From the NCBI RefSeq assembly GCF_943734655.1, contig NC_071354.1, positions 178,583,411 to 178,647,410 on the forward strand: 64,000 nucleotides of DNA, in the 5' to 3' direction. Positions 20,501-31,500 of this stretch are shown here, in pieces (the stretch's first letter is position 1; each line of letters opens with the position of its first letter). The position numbers and the translations under genes are program-made. The notes beneath the pieces were generated by a model. It was not told where the DNA came from. It saw only the letters and a program-made list of their open reading frames with translations, and did not search any database. This DNA comes from Sabethes cyaneus (Eukaryota > Arthropoda > Insecta > Diptera > Culicidae).

Positions 20501-21376
20501 CACATTGCCCCGCTAGGCGCTTGACGGGGCTAGATTAAATTACGGAAAAGCGAAATGTATTTTGTAAATTCTTTTCACCGTATTTTCAAAACAGATATGT
20601 GAGTGATGTAAGACACTGCTGCATATTTTCAACAAGTAATATCCTCTTATTTATATCGTATTTGCCGAATAACGAAAAATTACATCAAAACCGCCCTAAA
20701 ATAACATTTGCACATAACTCAGCAACTATACTTCGTAAGCAACCAAAGTTTACGTTAGATTCAAGCTGTCAAAGTAGTCACCCATCCATGCCAATGTAGA
20801 AAATTTACTCGGAATCTGCACCGATAAATCATTGAATCGCACTTTTACCCGCATCGCACTTTTACCCCTCCTTACTCTATATAGATAGATATGTAATCCT
20901 ATCTTTTTTCTACAACCCTTTCCTTCTCTTTTTTTTTTCTTTGTAGCATCCGGTAGAGACGTACGGTTACGCTTTCCTATTCAGTCTTTCCGGCTATCTC
21001 GGAATTCAGATCGTTCTTACGCTAGTTCGAACGTGTGGTGCTCCTCTCGCGGCAACGGTGACAACGGCCCGGAAAGCCGTCACCATTGCGCTGTCGTTTG
21101 TGTTTTTCAGCAAACCATTTACGATTAAGTAAGTTCGATTTCACGCTGGTCACTGGTGTTCTTTGTGTTAATTCATTGCATGATTTTTCGACAAATTTTA
21201 GCTACCTATGGTCCGGACTGATCGTGGTGCTAGGAATCTATCTTAATGTCTACAGTAAGCGAAGCAAGCTGACGTTCGGTGATATCAGCAGGAACTGCAT
21301 GCGGCTGTTTTACAGCATTGTTCCCCACGCGGGAAGCTCGGCATCCGGTACCAAAAAGTTACTACTAGAAGTTTAG
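13755..21376 (+). CDS. Papst2: Adenosine 3'-phospho 5'-phosphosulfate (PAPS) transporter 2, SLC35B3-type, complete gene
   Basis: Coding exons are 13755-14540, 20947-21128 and 21202-21376, joining in frame to about 380 residues, close to the fly protein. The product is a multi-pass nucleotide-sugar-transporter-family protein (EamA/UAA fold, about ten hydrophobic segments). Recognisable family features are an N-terminal cytosolic tail, LFYGYMQE-like LLYGYMQELIF in the first membrane span, GYLNYPTQVIFKCCKLVPVL with the conserved Lys-Leu-Val-Pro, GNVQEKAMR, YGYAFLFSLSGYLGIQIV, GAPLAATVTTARKAVTI and a short Ser/Lys-rich C-tail. The family moves PAPS from cytosol into the Golgi lumen for sulfation of glycans and proteins. 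Start choice: the first in-frame ATG, matching the family N-terminus. Intron 1 (14541-20946) is swollen by transposons; intron 2 is 73 bp. The open frame past 14540 is intron read-through. It converges with Src64B. Confidence 0.93.
14700..15240 (-). pseudogene. Decayed mariner-type transposase in Papst2 intron 1
   Basis: Minus-strand broken frames carry [25 protein letters not shown] and, after the second catalytic region, HYGTKAMEWYAANNVQAVLK, all blocks shared with copies at 53860-54420 and 34790-35230. It resembles the mosquito D37E-like IS630 group. No intact frame or terminal repeat was found. Confidence 0.65.
15830..15965 (+). pseudogene. C-terminal fragment of a hAT-like transposase
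   Basis: The plus strand reads LSNANVERGFSINAEYLFVN followed by MVEESLVGLR, a stop, and IYDEYRLS. This matches the pattern of hAT-type C-terminal dimerisation segments (SN-x-x-VERGFS-x-N). Only about 45 codons remain and the upstream 15300-15800 cannot be placed. The long minus-strand frames over the same bases (15311-15706, 15720-15962) have no domain and look like shadows. Confidence 0.5.
16335..16564. repeat. Perfect 230-bp palindrome (114-bp arms, 2-bp spacer) in Papst2 intron 1
   Basis: The left arm runs from TGACTCTTAAATGTC to GAGTCCAAC, the spacer is CT, and the right arm is its exact reverse complement; I found no mismatch on reading both arms. Because of this symmetry both strands show the same 60-codon frame. 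Papst2 transcription would yield a long perfect RNA hairpin. Related short pieces (attcctgacctt) flank both sides. A young foldback element, a hairpin siRNA source or an assembly/amplification artefact are all possible. Confidence 0.9.
16565..17964. other. Intronic stretch with no recognised feature
   Basis: This part of Papst2 intron 1 lies between the palindrome and the P-like relic. Minus frames at 16967-17212 and 17553-17864 show no domain. No terminal repeats were identified. Confidence 0.3.
17965..19133 (-). pseudogene. P-element-like transposase relic in Papst2 intron 1
   Basis: Three minus-strand blocks are collinear with P-type/THAP transposases. 18870-19133 holds FYYDFA and WIRNLRHDLGISW, like the RNase-H-fold insertion region. 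18426-18824 holds TYKLNQDFVENLFATLRLNS followed by SQDHPSPLQALDT and ILGKN, the best-conserved P C-terminal domain. 18300-18430 and 17965-18231 follow with EYVTGYLARRLKKNHPEL and GGLIKPSEEW. Stops and frame changes separate them, and a short GC-rich interruption near 18840 breaks the second junction. No 31-bp terminal repeats were found. The element is inactive but clearly recognisable. Confidence 0.8.
19380..20060. repeat. Minisatellite of about 143 bp per unit (about five units)
   Basis: Each unit has a 'tatgggag-cccccc-ttctagagggg' block, then 'ctc...accatagaaaaaat', then 'ccccacatgccaaatttggttccatttgcttgat', then 'gagttatgaggaaatttgtgttt'. The G/C-rich blocks fall near 19387, 19497, 19639, 19784 and 19926. 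The array ends with a conserved-looking tail (aatccgtcgagcggtttgcg) at about 20010-20070. A possible head (gcacccggcgcgcgttgcta) lies near 18842. The minus frame 19567-19884 is a product of the repeat. Confidence 0.75.
20076..20877. mobile_element. 802-bp MITE with TA duplication in Papst2 intron 1
   Basis: The left end GAGTAGGGCGGGGCATAATT and the right end, reading GAGTAAGGAGGGGTAAAAGT on minus, are inverted repeats. TA lies outside each (20074-20075, 20878-20879). Subterminal copies of GGGGCAAAAGTTCGA occur near 20284 and 20306. There is no transposase frame. It ends 69 bp before the acceptor of Papst2 exon 2. Confidence 0.75.
20947..21128 (+). CDS. Papst2: Papst2 coding exon 2
   Basis: Acceptor TTTGTAG|CATCC preceded by a polypyrimidine run; encodes HPVETYGYAFLFSL through SKPFTI and ends ATTAA|GTAAGT, leaving two bases of an Asn codon. 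Confidence 0.92.
21202..21376 (+). CDS. Papst2: Papst2 coding exon 3
   Basis: Acceptor AATTTTAG|CTACC; completes Asn, then YLWSGLIVVLGIYLNVYSKR, a conserved last membrane span, and stops with TAG at 21374-21376. Confidence 0.92.
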
Positions 21377-21438
21377 GAACTAATTGAAAGTTAAGTTAAA
21401 ACTTAATATCTTAACCACATTGTGACCGCCCACTTATA

Positions 21439-21444
21439 AATAAA
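21439..21444 (+). promoter_or_regulatory. Polyadenylation signal of Papst2
   Basis: AATAAA lies 63 bases after the stop codon, which would give a short 3'UTR. Confidence 0.6.
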
Positions 21445-24400
21445 GCTAGCATATTGGATTGGATTTCGGCTGATGTTTTCCAGTTTGATCACATATTCCT
21501 AAAGACAGATCAGATTTTTTTTGTCAAAGTTTTTCTTTTTTATTATTTTTTGTTTATCATACAACAAACCACTAAACATAGAATTGGTTTTTACCACTTG
21601 CTTGTGTGTATCATTTTGTGTGTGTGTCTGTGTTTTGCCTTATACGAATAGAGCTTATGAATAATATTCTTGTTCTGTTGTTTCTCGTTAGTACTGCCTT
21701 TCGGACACGTTCCGCGCGGTGGCTACTGCTAAACTAGCTCAACCAACCCAGCAGCGGGTCCTGCTCATCGAGCATGGTTTCGACTCGCATCGCGTTTAGG
21801 GGTATCTAAAAACACTAAAATGCGGTTGTTTGTCTGTTGGTTTTTTTTTTGTTTTATTTTGTTGCACACTCGAAAATGTCCACGCTCTCGCCGGAAACAA
21901 TCTCCTCTCTTCTGATCCGTTCCGTTCGTCCGGGTCGGTGTCCCTATTGTATATGGCCGAAGCTTTCCGTTTCCCGAACGATAAGTCGAAAAACAAACAA
22001 ATAATAGGTATATAGTAACATCTTCGAATGATTAGCAACGCGGGCTGCCTGCCGGCCTGCCTGCCTGGCTGAGTGGCTGGAGAGTGGGTGTGTGGGTATT
22101 GGTTGTTAATATGTATTTTAGAGATTGGGTAGCTTTTGCTAGAGTGTATAAAATTGTTTTTAGCACATTTCGGCTTGTAAAAATTGATTCGATTGTAAAC
22201 GTCATCATCTTTCGTTTGCAGGGATATTGGTTAAAAATTGATTCTGTATTTTTTGTTTTTTTGTGTTTTTAATTTCATGTATTGTTGCGGTGTTGTTATC
22301 TATGGAATGAAAAGGTATTAAAATTGTTTTCTATATTGTAGCTAGTGGTAGTTCCATGTTTCTGTATGGGTGCTCCGCTCTGCTGGCGAGAGCGATCAGC
22401 ATCTGTTGAAAAATGTAATTTTGTCTCCCGTATTTTGTTGGTTTTTTGTTTTATATTAGTGGACAGAAACGCGTTTTCTTGTTAGTAGTTTTTTTTTTCT
22501 CTCGCTTTGAGAATACCTCTTTCTGGTGTACACTTTGCTAAATTTCGATAGGTTCAGAGATATAGAATAGAGAGTAAAAGTTGTGACTTCCGGTTTGATG
22601 ATTAATTTTTGTTTCGTACGCAGATAAAATTTGAATGCATTTTTCACTTTCGTTTTTTTTAGGTTTTTAGTCGAAACCGAACGATAAAGGTAATTGGTAG
22701 GTATGTCTAATTATATGTTCAGTAACTTAATTTATATAAATATAAATAGTCGTAAAAGTGATTCTTCAGTTGCGTCGGTTACTTATATGCATAATTTAAT
22801 TTATTATTCCAATGCAACATTACCCTTTCTCTTGCAGCTTTCCTTTCTTTCTCTTAAAATAATCAAGATGCAGTTCGTGAAATGTATATTAGGTTTAGTT
22901 TGTTGTGCTGAACAGGACGGTCGCCATTTGGTCACTCGTCTTGTTTCGAACAAATGGGAAATTGAAAACATACTCCTCTCTTGCAGAGAAATCTCAACTA
23001 TAATCACGACACCTCAGTGCATAACTTTTCATATTTTTGTTGAATACGTTTGAAGATACAGTAGAAAATATATGTAAAATGAAAAAAAACGTGGTATTTA
23101 GACTAAATTAGAAATGAACAATGTAAAAATGGCAGTTTGTGGTATTTGTTCGTGATTTTTCTGTTTGAGACACAGTTTATAACTGGTTTTACTTTGCGTC
23201 TGTCTGCCGAAGAGGGGGTAATTTGACTAAATAGATGTTTGTTTTTTCACTACTAAAAGAAAACTATATTACAAAAGGTTTCACTGCGCTGACGAATGAA
23301 TCTGTGTGTTGACGACTAGTATTACAGGTTGTTTTTTTTTCATTTAGTTTTTATTCCGCTTTCGCTTTACCACCGAACTACGCTACTCTAAATCTAAAAG
23401 TCTGCCGCACTTTTTCTTATATTCATCACGCACGTACGTAGTTGAAGTTTATGCTGCATCAATGATGAGAGAATACGTGTTTAGCTTTTTAAGTGCGAAA
23501 ACTATGGTAAACTGTTTGTGGAAAGCAAATGTTTTTGTCTTTTAACAAATGACCTTGACAAATAGGTCTAAAATTCGCTCTTGCTGAATAAATAATCTTC
23601 AACCAACGAACAAACAATGGAGCAATTCGAAAAAAAAACACCATTCTGACAGTTAAAACAATGCATGAGATTAGAAATTTTGGAGTTCATGTGCTAAACT
23701 TTCAAAACCATTTAAATAAATAATCCAAAGCGGAATTTAAGTGTTACCTTCTGTAAACAAGAGCATCTATTTCCATAATTACTATCAAAAACACACTTCA
23801 TTAAAATTTAATTTCGATCAACAGAAAAATACAGGTTAGTTCTTTGGCATTTTTCATACCATTATTCAAGTAACATCAAGAAATCGTGGCAAAAAAAAAT
23901 CAAACACCTACTGAAAGTGTGTATTCTTATTTAAATTCAAACGCAAGCTACCGCTAATACCTAGATGTAGATTTTCTACTAAAACGCGCTAGTTTGCGAC
24001 TCGTCCATACACAGCTAATCTAGCATGCACGATTAAACTGACGAAATTGTACCGTCGTCGCTAAAACCGAAACTCTCGATTCATTGACTCAGCTCTAGCC
24101 TACCGATTAAAACACAGCTTTGTCGATCTAATTTATACGGTTACAAGTTGCAACGTAAAGCGATGGTTGATGTGTGAGTGTGTGTGATGCATGTAAGTGT
24201 AAACTTTAATCTACATGAGATGTCCACCCATCTTCTCTCTTTGCGCGTGGCTGTCTGTCTGTATGTGTGTATGTATGTGAGTGTAAATCAGTAGTTAAGC
24301 TTACTACACTAGTGAAGTAGGACACCCGCTCGCCTGTGCACATCTCCCTTGCTCGCCCTTTTCCTTAAACTTTCCCGCCCACGAAAGAGCAAAACAGGGA

Positions 24401-24451
24401 TCCATGAACCGTCTCAGACTTTATTAGCTGCTGCTCCACCCCCTCCCCCGC
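21445..24451. other. Convergent spacer: Papst2 downstream region and probable long Src64B 3'UTR
   Basis: There are no protein-coding exons that I can support. The sequence is AT-rich with low-complexity stretches: TG-rich 21600-21635, CCTG-rich 22044-22075, TG/TATG-rich 24170-24275, and several T runs. Minus-strand AATAAA appears close to the Src64B stop (TTTATT on plus at 24419-24424) and again at other positions, so the Src64B 3'UTR length cannot be fixed. Confidence 0.4.
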
Positions 24452-25374
24452 TTAGTCTTGCACCTCTCGATAGGGCACCTCCGAGGTGACGGTAAAGTTC
24501 TGGAAATAGTGATTCAAGAACTCGAACGTCGGACGCTTCTCCGGTATCGCGTCCCAGCACTTGAGCATCAGACTGTAGATGTCGTCCGGCAGGTGATGAT
24601 TCGTTGGCTTTGGCATTCGGTAGCCCCGTTCGATCTGTTCAATCACTTCGCGGCTGTGCATTCCCGGATAGGGTACCTGGCCGTACGTGAACAGTTCCAT
24701 CAGCAGGATACCGTACGACCAGACGTCCGACTTGATGGAGAACTTGCCGTACACGATTGCCTCCGGGGCGGTCCATTTGACCGGAAACCGGGAGCCCTGC
24801 TTCGGACAGTACTCGTCGTCCGCTATCACTCGGGCCAGGCCGAAATCACAGATCTTTGCTACGTTGTTTTCCCCAATCAGTACGTTGCGAGCGGCCAGAT
24901 CCCTGTGTATCAACTGTTTGAGCTCTAAGTACTCCATGCCGGACGCAACCTGGGCCGCGATGTAGATCAGATCCTCAAACTGCAAAAACTGACCGTCGCC
25001 CGTTCGCAGGTAGTCCAGCAAACTTCCCTTGGACATGTACTCCTGGACGATGTAGATGGGCTCTTCTTTGGAACAGACCGCGTACAACGCGACTAGTCTA
25101 CTGTGACGGAATTTTTTCATAATCGCCGCCTCCTGAAGGAAGGCCTGCGTCGACATGGTACCCTCGCGAAGAGTTTTAACAGCAACCTCAATGTTGTTAC
25201 GCCACTTGCCGTAGTACACCTCGCCAAAGTTGCCGTGACCTAGCTTACGAATCAGTTGAATTTCGTTCCGATTGATTTCCCACTTGTCTCGAAGCTCCGG
25301 ACCAAGATCCCACACCTGTGGTTGTGGTTTGGGACATGGACTCGATAACACATGGCACAATCCGAGTGCGTTTT
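24452..25374 (-). CDS. Src64B: Src64B coding exon 4 (kinase domain)
   Basis: Acceptor TTTTTTGTAG|AAAAC, codons continue [10 protein letters not shown] and end [13 protein letters not shown]. The whole kinase domain is in one exon. Confidence 0.96.
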
Positions 25375-28057
25375 CTACAAAAAACGAATAAAAAAACCTT
25401 TAATTACTCCACTCTATACCATAGAAACAACCAACTTACTGGAATATGCCATCACCAGCGCCGGTAGCGAGGGGAACGTCTGATTCGTTGCAATATAGTA
25501 ACCTCCATTGTCCAGCGGTTTGATCTTGTAATGCTTCACGTGGTAGCCTCTGGTTTCCTCCCAATCCTTAACGGACAGCGAAAACCCGTTCGGGTTGTGC
25601 TCGGACGGTCGCACCAGGAAGGTGCCTCGTGGATTTTCCGCCGCCAGCAGCAACTTGTCCGCTTCCTTTCGTGATACATTCTCGAAAAACCAACTGTGGA
25701 CGGTAGTAGCGTGAAACAATTAGAGCGATTAATTAAGAGCAACCCCAACCATCACCCAACCGTCAACTTACTCCTCGCTATTGACGCTCCGGTCCTCGGC
25801 GACAAAGTTCCACGGAATGAGACCTTCCTGGCGTGTTTTGAGGTGAACCACACGCCACCAGTCGGACTCGGTGTCGTCCAGCACCTCCATCCGGTCGCCC
25901 TTGACGAAGCTGACGTCCGTTTCCTCGCGGGCATTGTAGTTGTACAAGGCCACCACTATCCGCCGGGTGCTGTGGCCGGGTAGAACTGTGAAAAAAAGAA
26001 GACGAAGACAAATCGATACATTTACATTATGTTATGGTTACTACACAGGCTCGGGGTTAAGGTCTAACATAATGGCTTTCGCAGAATTAGATCCAGCAAG
26101 TGATTCCTAAATAATCCAGCAGAGAAAAACGGTTATTCAGTAAAAGTTTAACCAATTTTAATTTTTTTGCACTTAATATATTTTGTTTTATAGTAAAACA
26201 ATTGGTTTAATTTGTGGTAAAACAATAGAATCTAAAAGCCTCCCTGGCTAGGCATAGATTCGATAAGCTGTTGACCTTACAAAAATCTTAATTCAGTTGA
26301 CAAGTTAACGGATGCTTTAAACAATATTTTCTAGAGAATTTATAAATTCATCTGAGCCATAAGGTAAATATAACAATATTATTATTCTCTTAAGGGAAAT
26401 CTGCCGTCGAGAAGACTAAAAAATCAATATTTGAAATCTAAGGAGTTTTTCGCTTATTTTGATACCAATTTTATAGCAATCCGATAAGGAGATGTGCATA
26501 AAAAAGAAAACATCATGCAGTTATGTATTCCATTCGCTTGCGGAGCAAACTCGCTGTCGAGCTGTTGTCGTCAGCGCGCAACAGATCCTGCGTGTTGGTG
26601 CACTGAACAGAGCTTCCAGAACTCATCTCGCGACATCCATAAATCTTAGTCTTATTTTCTTACAATGCTTGGAATCGGCGATTTGGAGGATTTACAATTT
26701 GTTTTCTCAATAACTAGAAATACTCAGGGTATGAGAGAGTTTCACAAGAAACGGGGCAAGAGAAACGTTCAAAATTATAGAGGTTTATATTGTGGTGCTG
26801 TTTTAATGTTATTGAGATCATTAAGATTTTGAGCTCATCTCATCTCGTCTATAAGAATTAAATTTTATAATAGCGTCCCGGCTCCTAATCTCGACGTACG
26901 GAAAGAATCGAACTCTGCAAACACGGTAACCACTAGCAACGGCACTTCAATGAATAATATCAAGGATTTGGGAAGAGTAAAAAATACCGGAGAAGTGGAT
27001 GGAAAGTGTGGTTTGACCCATCTACAAAAAGGACGATCGACTCGAATGCTGCAATTACTGCGGTGTTACGCAAATCTGCGCTCCGGATCTTGTCACGTCA
27101 TCTATCTCCAATAACAAATGATTTCGTAGGGCAATACTAGGTGGAATGCAGATTAAATGTTCCAACTACGACAAAGCGTCCAGAAGTGGATTTCAAGGCA
27201 GCTTACGATACAGTCAAACGCGAGGAGATATGGGAGATAATGCACGCCAACAGTGACGCTGTTGATCAAAGCTATCCTGGAGCGAGTAATGTGCTACGTG
27301 CGTGTTTCGGGTACACTCTCGAGTCCCTTCAAATCGCGCACCTGGCTGCGGCAAGCGATGAACTGTCTTGTATGTCACTAAAAATCATTCTCACTAATGC
27401 ACAAAGCGATCAAGCTCTGAGTGAAGTGCCCTCTGCTGTTCCAAATGTAGACATTTTTGATATCTGCGAGCAGTGAGTTTAAACGGCAATTGCTTAAATA
27501 TAGCCATATCTTTCATCCGATCCTGGCCCTTCAACTGTACTAAACAAATGTTCCATATATTTAGTCGATCCATTGACTCGGTTATTCAATTTATCTCTTC
27601 GACAACAACACTTTTCAAAAAAAAGCAATCATGGATGGTTTCTGTTTTCAGAAAAGGGGATAAATGCAACGTGGGGAACTACTGAGGTACAAAGTTTTTG
27701 TGTGCCGAATCTGAATTGTTTGAAACCATTATCAGAGAACACATGGTTTCTATCCAGCGCGTTCAGTGTCTGTAAACTAATCGGGTAGATTTTATATCAT
27801 TTCGTGCAAGAAACATGAGCAACAAAGCACAAATAGATGCAACATACATGGATCTAAAATCTGATTTCGATTTCGTCAATCACACCGTTCTGTTATGCAA
27901 GTTGGACAAACTCGGCGGGATTGTGAGATTCTACGAGTGACTGAAATCTTATCTCGTACAAAAACAGCTATGTGTGCAAATTAGTAATAATCAATCCATT
28001 ATTGTTTTTATAAACACGTCAGGTTTCCCACAGGGCAGTTCTCTGGGGTACTTGCCC

Positions 28058-28129
<72 letters not shown>

Positions 28130-28546
28130 TGGAGCCCTGCTCTTAAGTCGTGGAGGTAGACTGTTCTTTGCTAACGATTTAAAAATCTTTCCGGTAATCA
28201 GAAGCATTCAAGCATCTGTTATCATCGCACTAGAAATGCTATATTGTTTGACTATGAAGTGCTAGGAACTTGATAGAATTGATTAGGTAAAAGACCTTGA
28301 TATCGTTCTTGACGAAAAGCTGACTCTAAAGCCTCATATCTCTGCAATCATCGGGAAAGCAAATCGCAACTGTTCCATCGTTCGGTCTACCGTAGAATTC
28401 ACAAATATTGTATGGTGCCTAACCTCCCAGTTGGCCTCGAGGTAAGACGCTGGTCTAATAAGCCAGTCGTCGTATGTTCGAATCTCAGCTGGAAGAGGCT
28501 GTTAGAATGAATAGGATCGCAGCACTGATCCCGCACTGTCCTGTAC

Positions 28547-28577
<31 letters not shown>

Positions 28578-31500
28578 TTGGCTCATATCCATCCGACCTG
28601 TTAGGTCTCCATGGAAGATTGGTTTGGACGGGGAAAAGCCTCTTGTAGGCATAAAAACCCCGTCATCTTCTAACTATGTACAAATTCAAACTACAAATAA
28701 CACATTACATTTCACATATCAAATAAACTTTTTCATTGTCAAATAATAATAATAATTGAATATTAACTAGACATAGCAAATTGCAGTCATTTATAAAATT
28801 CTACTATTAACTACCTTATTATAAAATGTTTTTGAGGATTCAAAGAATTCAAACAAGTGTTCCACCAAGGAAAACGCACGGATACAGGCAGCGATAGGTT
28901 CGTTGAATCCAAGTACAGTACGGTGCGCCAGAGGTTGCAGTTATCCCGCGGAACGGAGAGAACGTTGAGGAGCACGAAAGCCAAGCATCGAAAGAATGTT
29001 CGGAGAATCGATTTCTCTGTTGAGCACTTTAGCGACAAATACAGCCTGCTGGACTTTCCTGCGTCGTTCTAAGGTATCAAGATCGATGGGGCAACACCGA
29101 TCAGAATACGACGGAAGGTTCACAGGATCGCGCCAAGGAAGATCACATATAGTGCTAAGCGAATGAATCTCTTCTGCACTCGTTCAACTCTCAGGGTCCA
29201 GGCGAGTTGACAAGGAGACCAAACCAGGCATGCATTTTCCAGTTGTATTCTAATAGCTGGTTGCGAAGTCTAACGTATAAAAACAGAAGGTCAAATTTCG
29301 CTAACGGAATTAGCACCCATGATGCGTTAAAGAAAGCCTTCGGATTAACTGTCTAGAAAGCGTACAATGCATGTTAGTTCGGTATGCTCTGCATCAGACG
29401 TCCCACAGACATTTCCTCTATATGAAGATCGATATAAGGAGACTAGGAGACATGTCACAAGCAATTTCTGTAGCTAACAAGCTAAACGTGTAAATTGACT
29501 GCCCAAAAACCGCCAGCGCATTCTTGGATCTAATTTTTGATGCTAAAGTGTTTGATGCTTTGTTTTACTAACCGAGAACCGGAAAGGCTCTTGCCGTATC
29601 AAAGCTTCCACCCCTATTCTGTATTTCGAACGAACCTTTATTTCGTTCGACTTGTTTCGGACAAGATGTTTTGCCCATTTGATTTTGCTGGCGGAAATTT
29701 TGTACGAAAAAACTTTCGTTCGAAATACCAATCCGCTCGAAATATAGAATATCGGTGTTGCTCTCCATTGTACTCGGTCCTAAGCTACGTCTCCAATTCG
29801 TTGCGTGTCTCAACACACGCAAGTCGGCTTTTACCTGGTCGAACCATCTAGCACGTTGTTGTTGTTGTTGTTAATCAGCTTCAGGCCGTGGTTTTCTCTG
29901 CTGTACGAAGAAATCGTCTCCATTCCACTCGGTCCATGGCCGCAATTCGCCAGCCACGTAGTCTACGTAGGGTCCGCAGGTCGCCTTCCACTTGATCGAT
30001 CCATCTTGCTTGCTGCGCGCCCCGCTGTCTCGTTCCAGTCGGATCGTTATTGAGAACTTTTTTAACCGGGCTGTCGTCCGACATCCTCACGACATGCCCA
30101 GCCCATCGCAGGCGACCGATTTTTGCGGTGTGAGCGATGGGTGGTTCCCTAAGCAGCTGATGCAATTCATGGTTCATTCGCCTCCTCCACGTTCCGTCTT
30201 CCATCTGCACTCAGCCGTAGATGGTGCGCAACACCTTCCGTTCGAAAACACTAAGGGCGCGTTGGTCCTCCACGAGCATAGTCCATGTCTCATGACCGTA
30301 TAGGACTACCGGTCTAATCAGCGTCTTGTAGATTGTAAACTTCGTGCGGTGGCGAATTTTGTTCGATCGCAGCGTCCTGCGGAGTCCAAAGTAGGCACGA
30401 TTTCCTGCCATAATGCGTCTTTGTATTTCTCTGCTGGTGTCGTTGTCTGCGGTAACCAGGGAGCCCAGATACACGAACTCTTCTACCACCTCGATTTCAT
30501 CACCGTCTAAATGAATCCGAGGAGGGAGCTCAGCCGGAATGAACGCAATTAACCCATTTGACATCCACTCGTGGTTTGTTTACTATTTGCTAGGTGAACG
30601 CGATATGCATAAATTGAAGTTAAACGTTTTAAAAGCGTATTATCCAGCAGTGTCGCCCTCCAAACTACTTGGAATGGCAGTTTTCGTGCTTTTCTGACCT
30701 GCCGTAAACTCCTTTAACAATATTCACTTCCATCATTTTAACCTGCATACTAAGTCCATGTAAACAAACTACGGGTAGACGTCAAAGAAGCGAGGTTATG
30801 TTCGTCTGTGCAAAACTCAATACACTACTAGCAAGCCGCGAAACTATTACTGTTTTTGCCACGAAAATGATAGTATTTTGTGTTGCATTTCAGTGTGTCT
30901 GAAAAGACTCGGCACAACAGGAAAACTTGCGGAATTGAGGTCTACAATATCACATATTCAATAAAATGGCAATAATTAGACTGAAAGGTTAAAAAAATCA
31001 GAGTGGTTGTGCACAAAACACGACCGCATAGGTGACGTAGGACTACGTAAGTCTCTTTGTAGCGATAGTAGGATGTATCCATGTATGTAATAATACGATT
31101 CTTCATGTATACAAGCTACATATGTAACGTTTATCAAAGTAGTAACATTGTATACATTCAATCCTCAACCAATTTTGGAGTTATATCCATGAATTGATTG
31201 AATCTATTTTATTAAAACGAATCGAAGTCACACTAAACCAAACAGTAAATAAATTTTCATGATCTGTTTCTACGTTGAATAGTGCGTTTTCTCTGGTAAT
31301 CGGTAGACGGTACGCGCGAGTTTTCAAAAAGTTGAAAATTTTGCGCAGCTTTTCTGCGGCTTACAAAAGAACACTGATAATAAAGCATTTACAACCTGCA
31401 GACGTTTTGGAAGTGGCAGAAAATGTCGCCCGTGACCAGAAAACTTATTTCCGTTATTTGTTGGTCGTCCGCAATGGCGAACAATTCAACTTTTCCCTCG

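Noticed and set aside
24458..24965. Plus-strand frames of 92 and 156 codons
   Set aside because: Antisense shadows of the Src64B kinase exon.
28019..28207. Minus frame with a long Ile-Tyr run
   Set aside because: Produced by the TA microsatellite.
28431..28500. A functional Ile-type tRNA gene
   Set aside because: The anticodon-like stem is good but acceptor and T stems do not pair, and it adjoins a TTTA element tail; a SINE relic is likelier.
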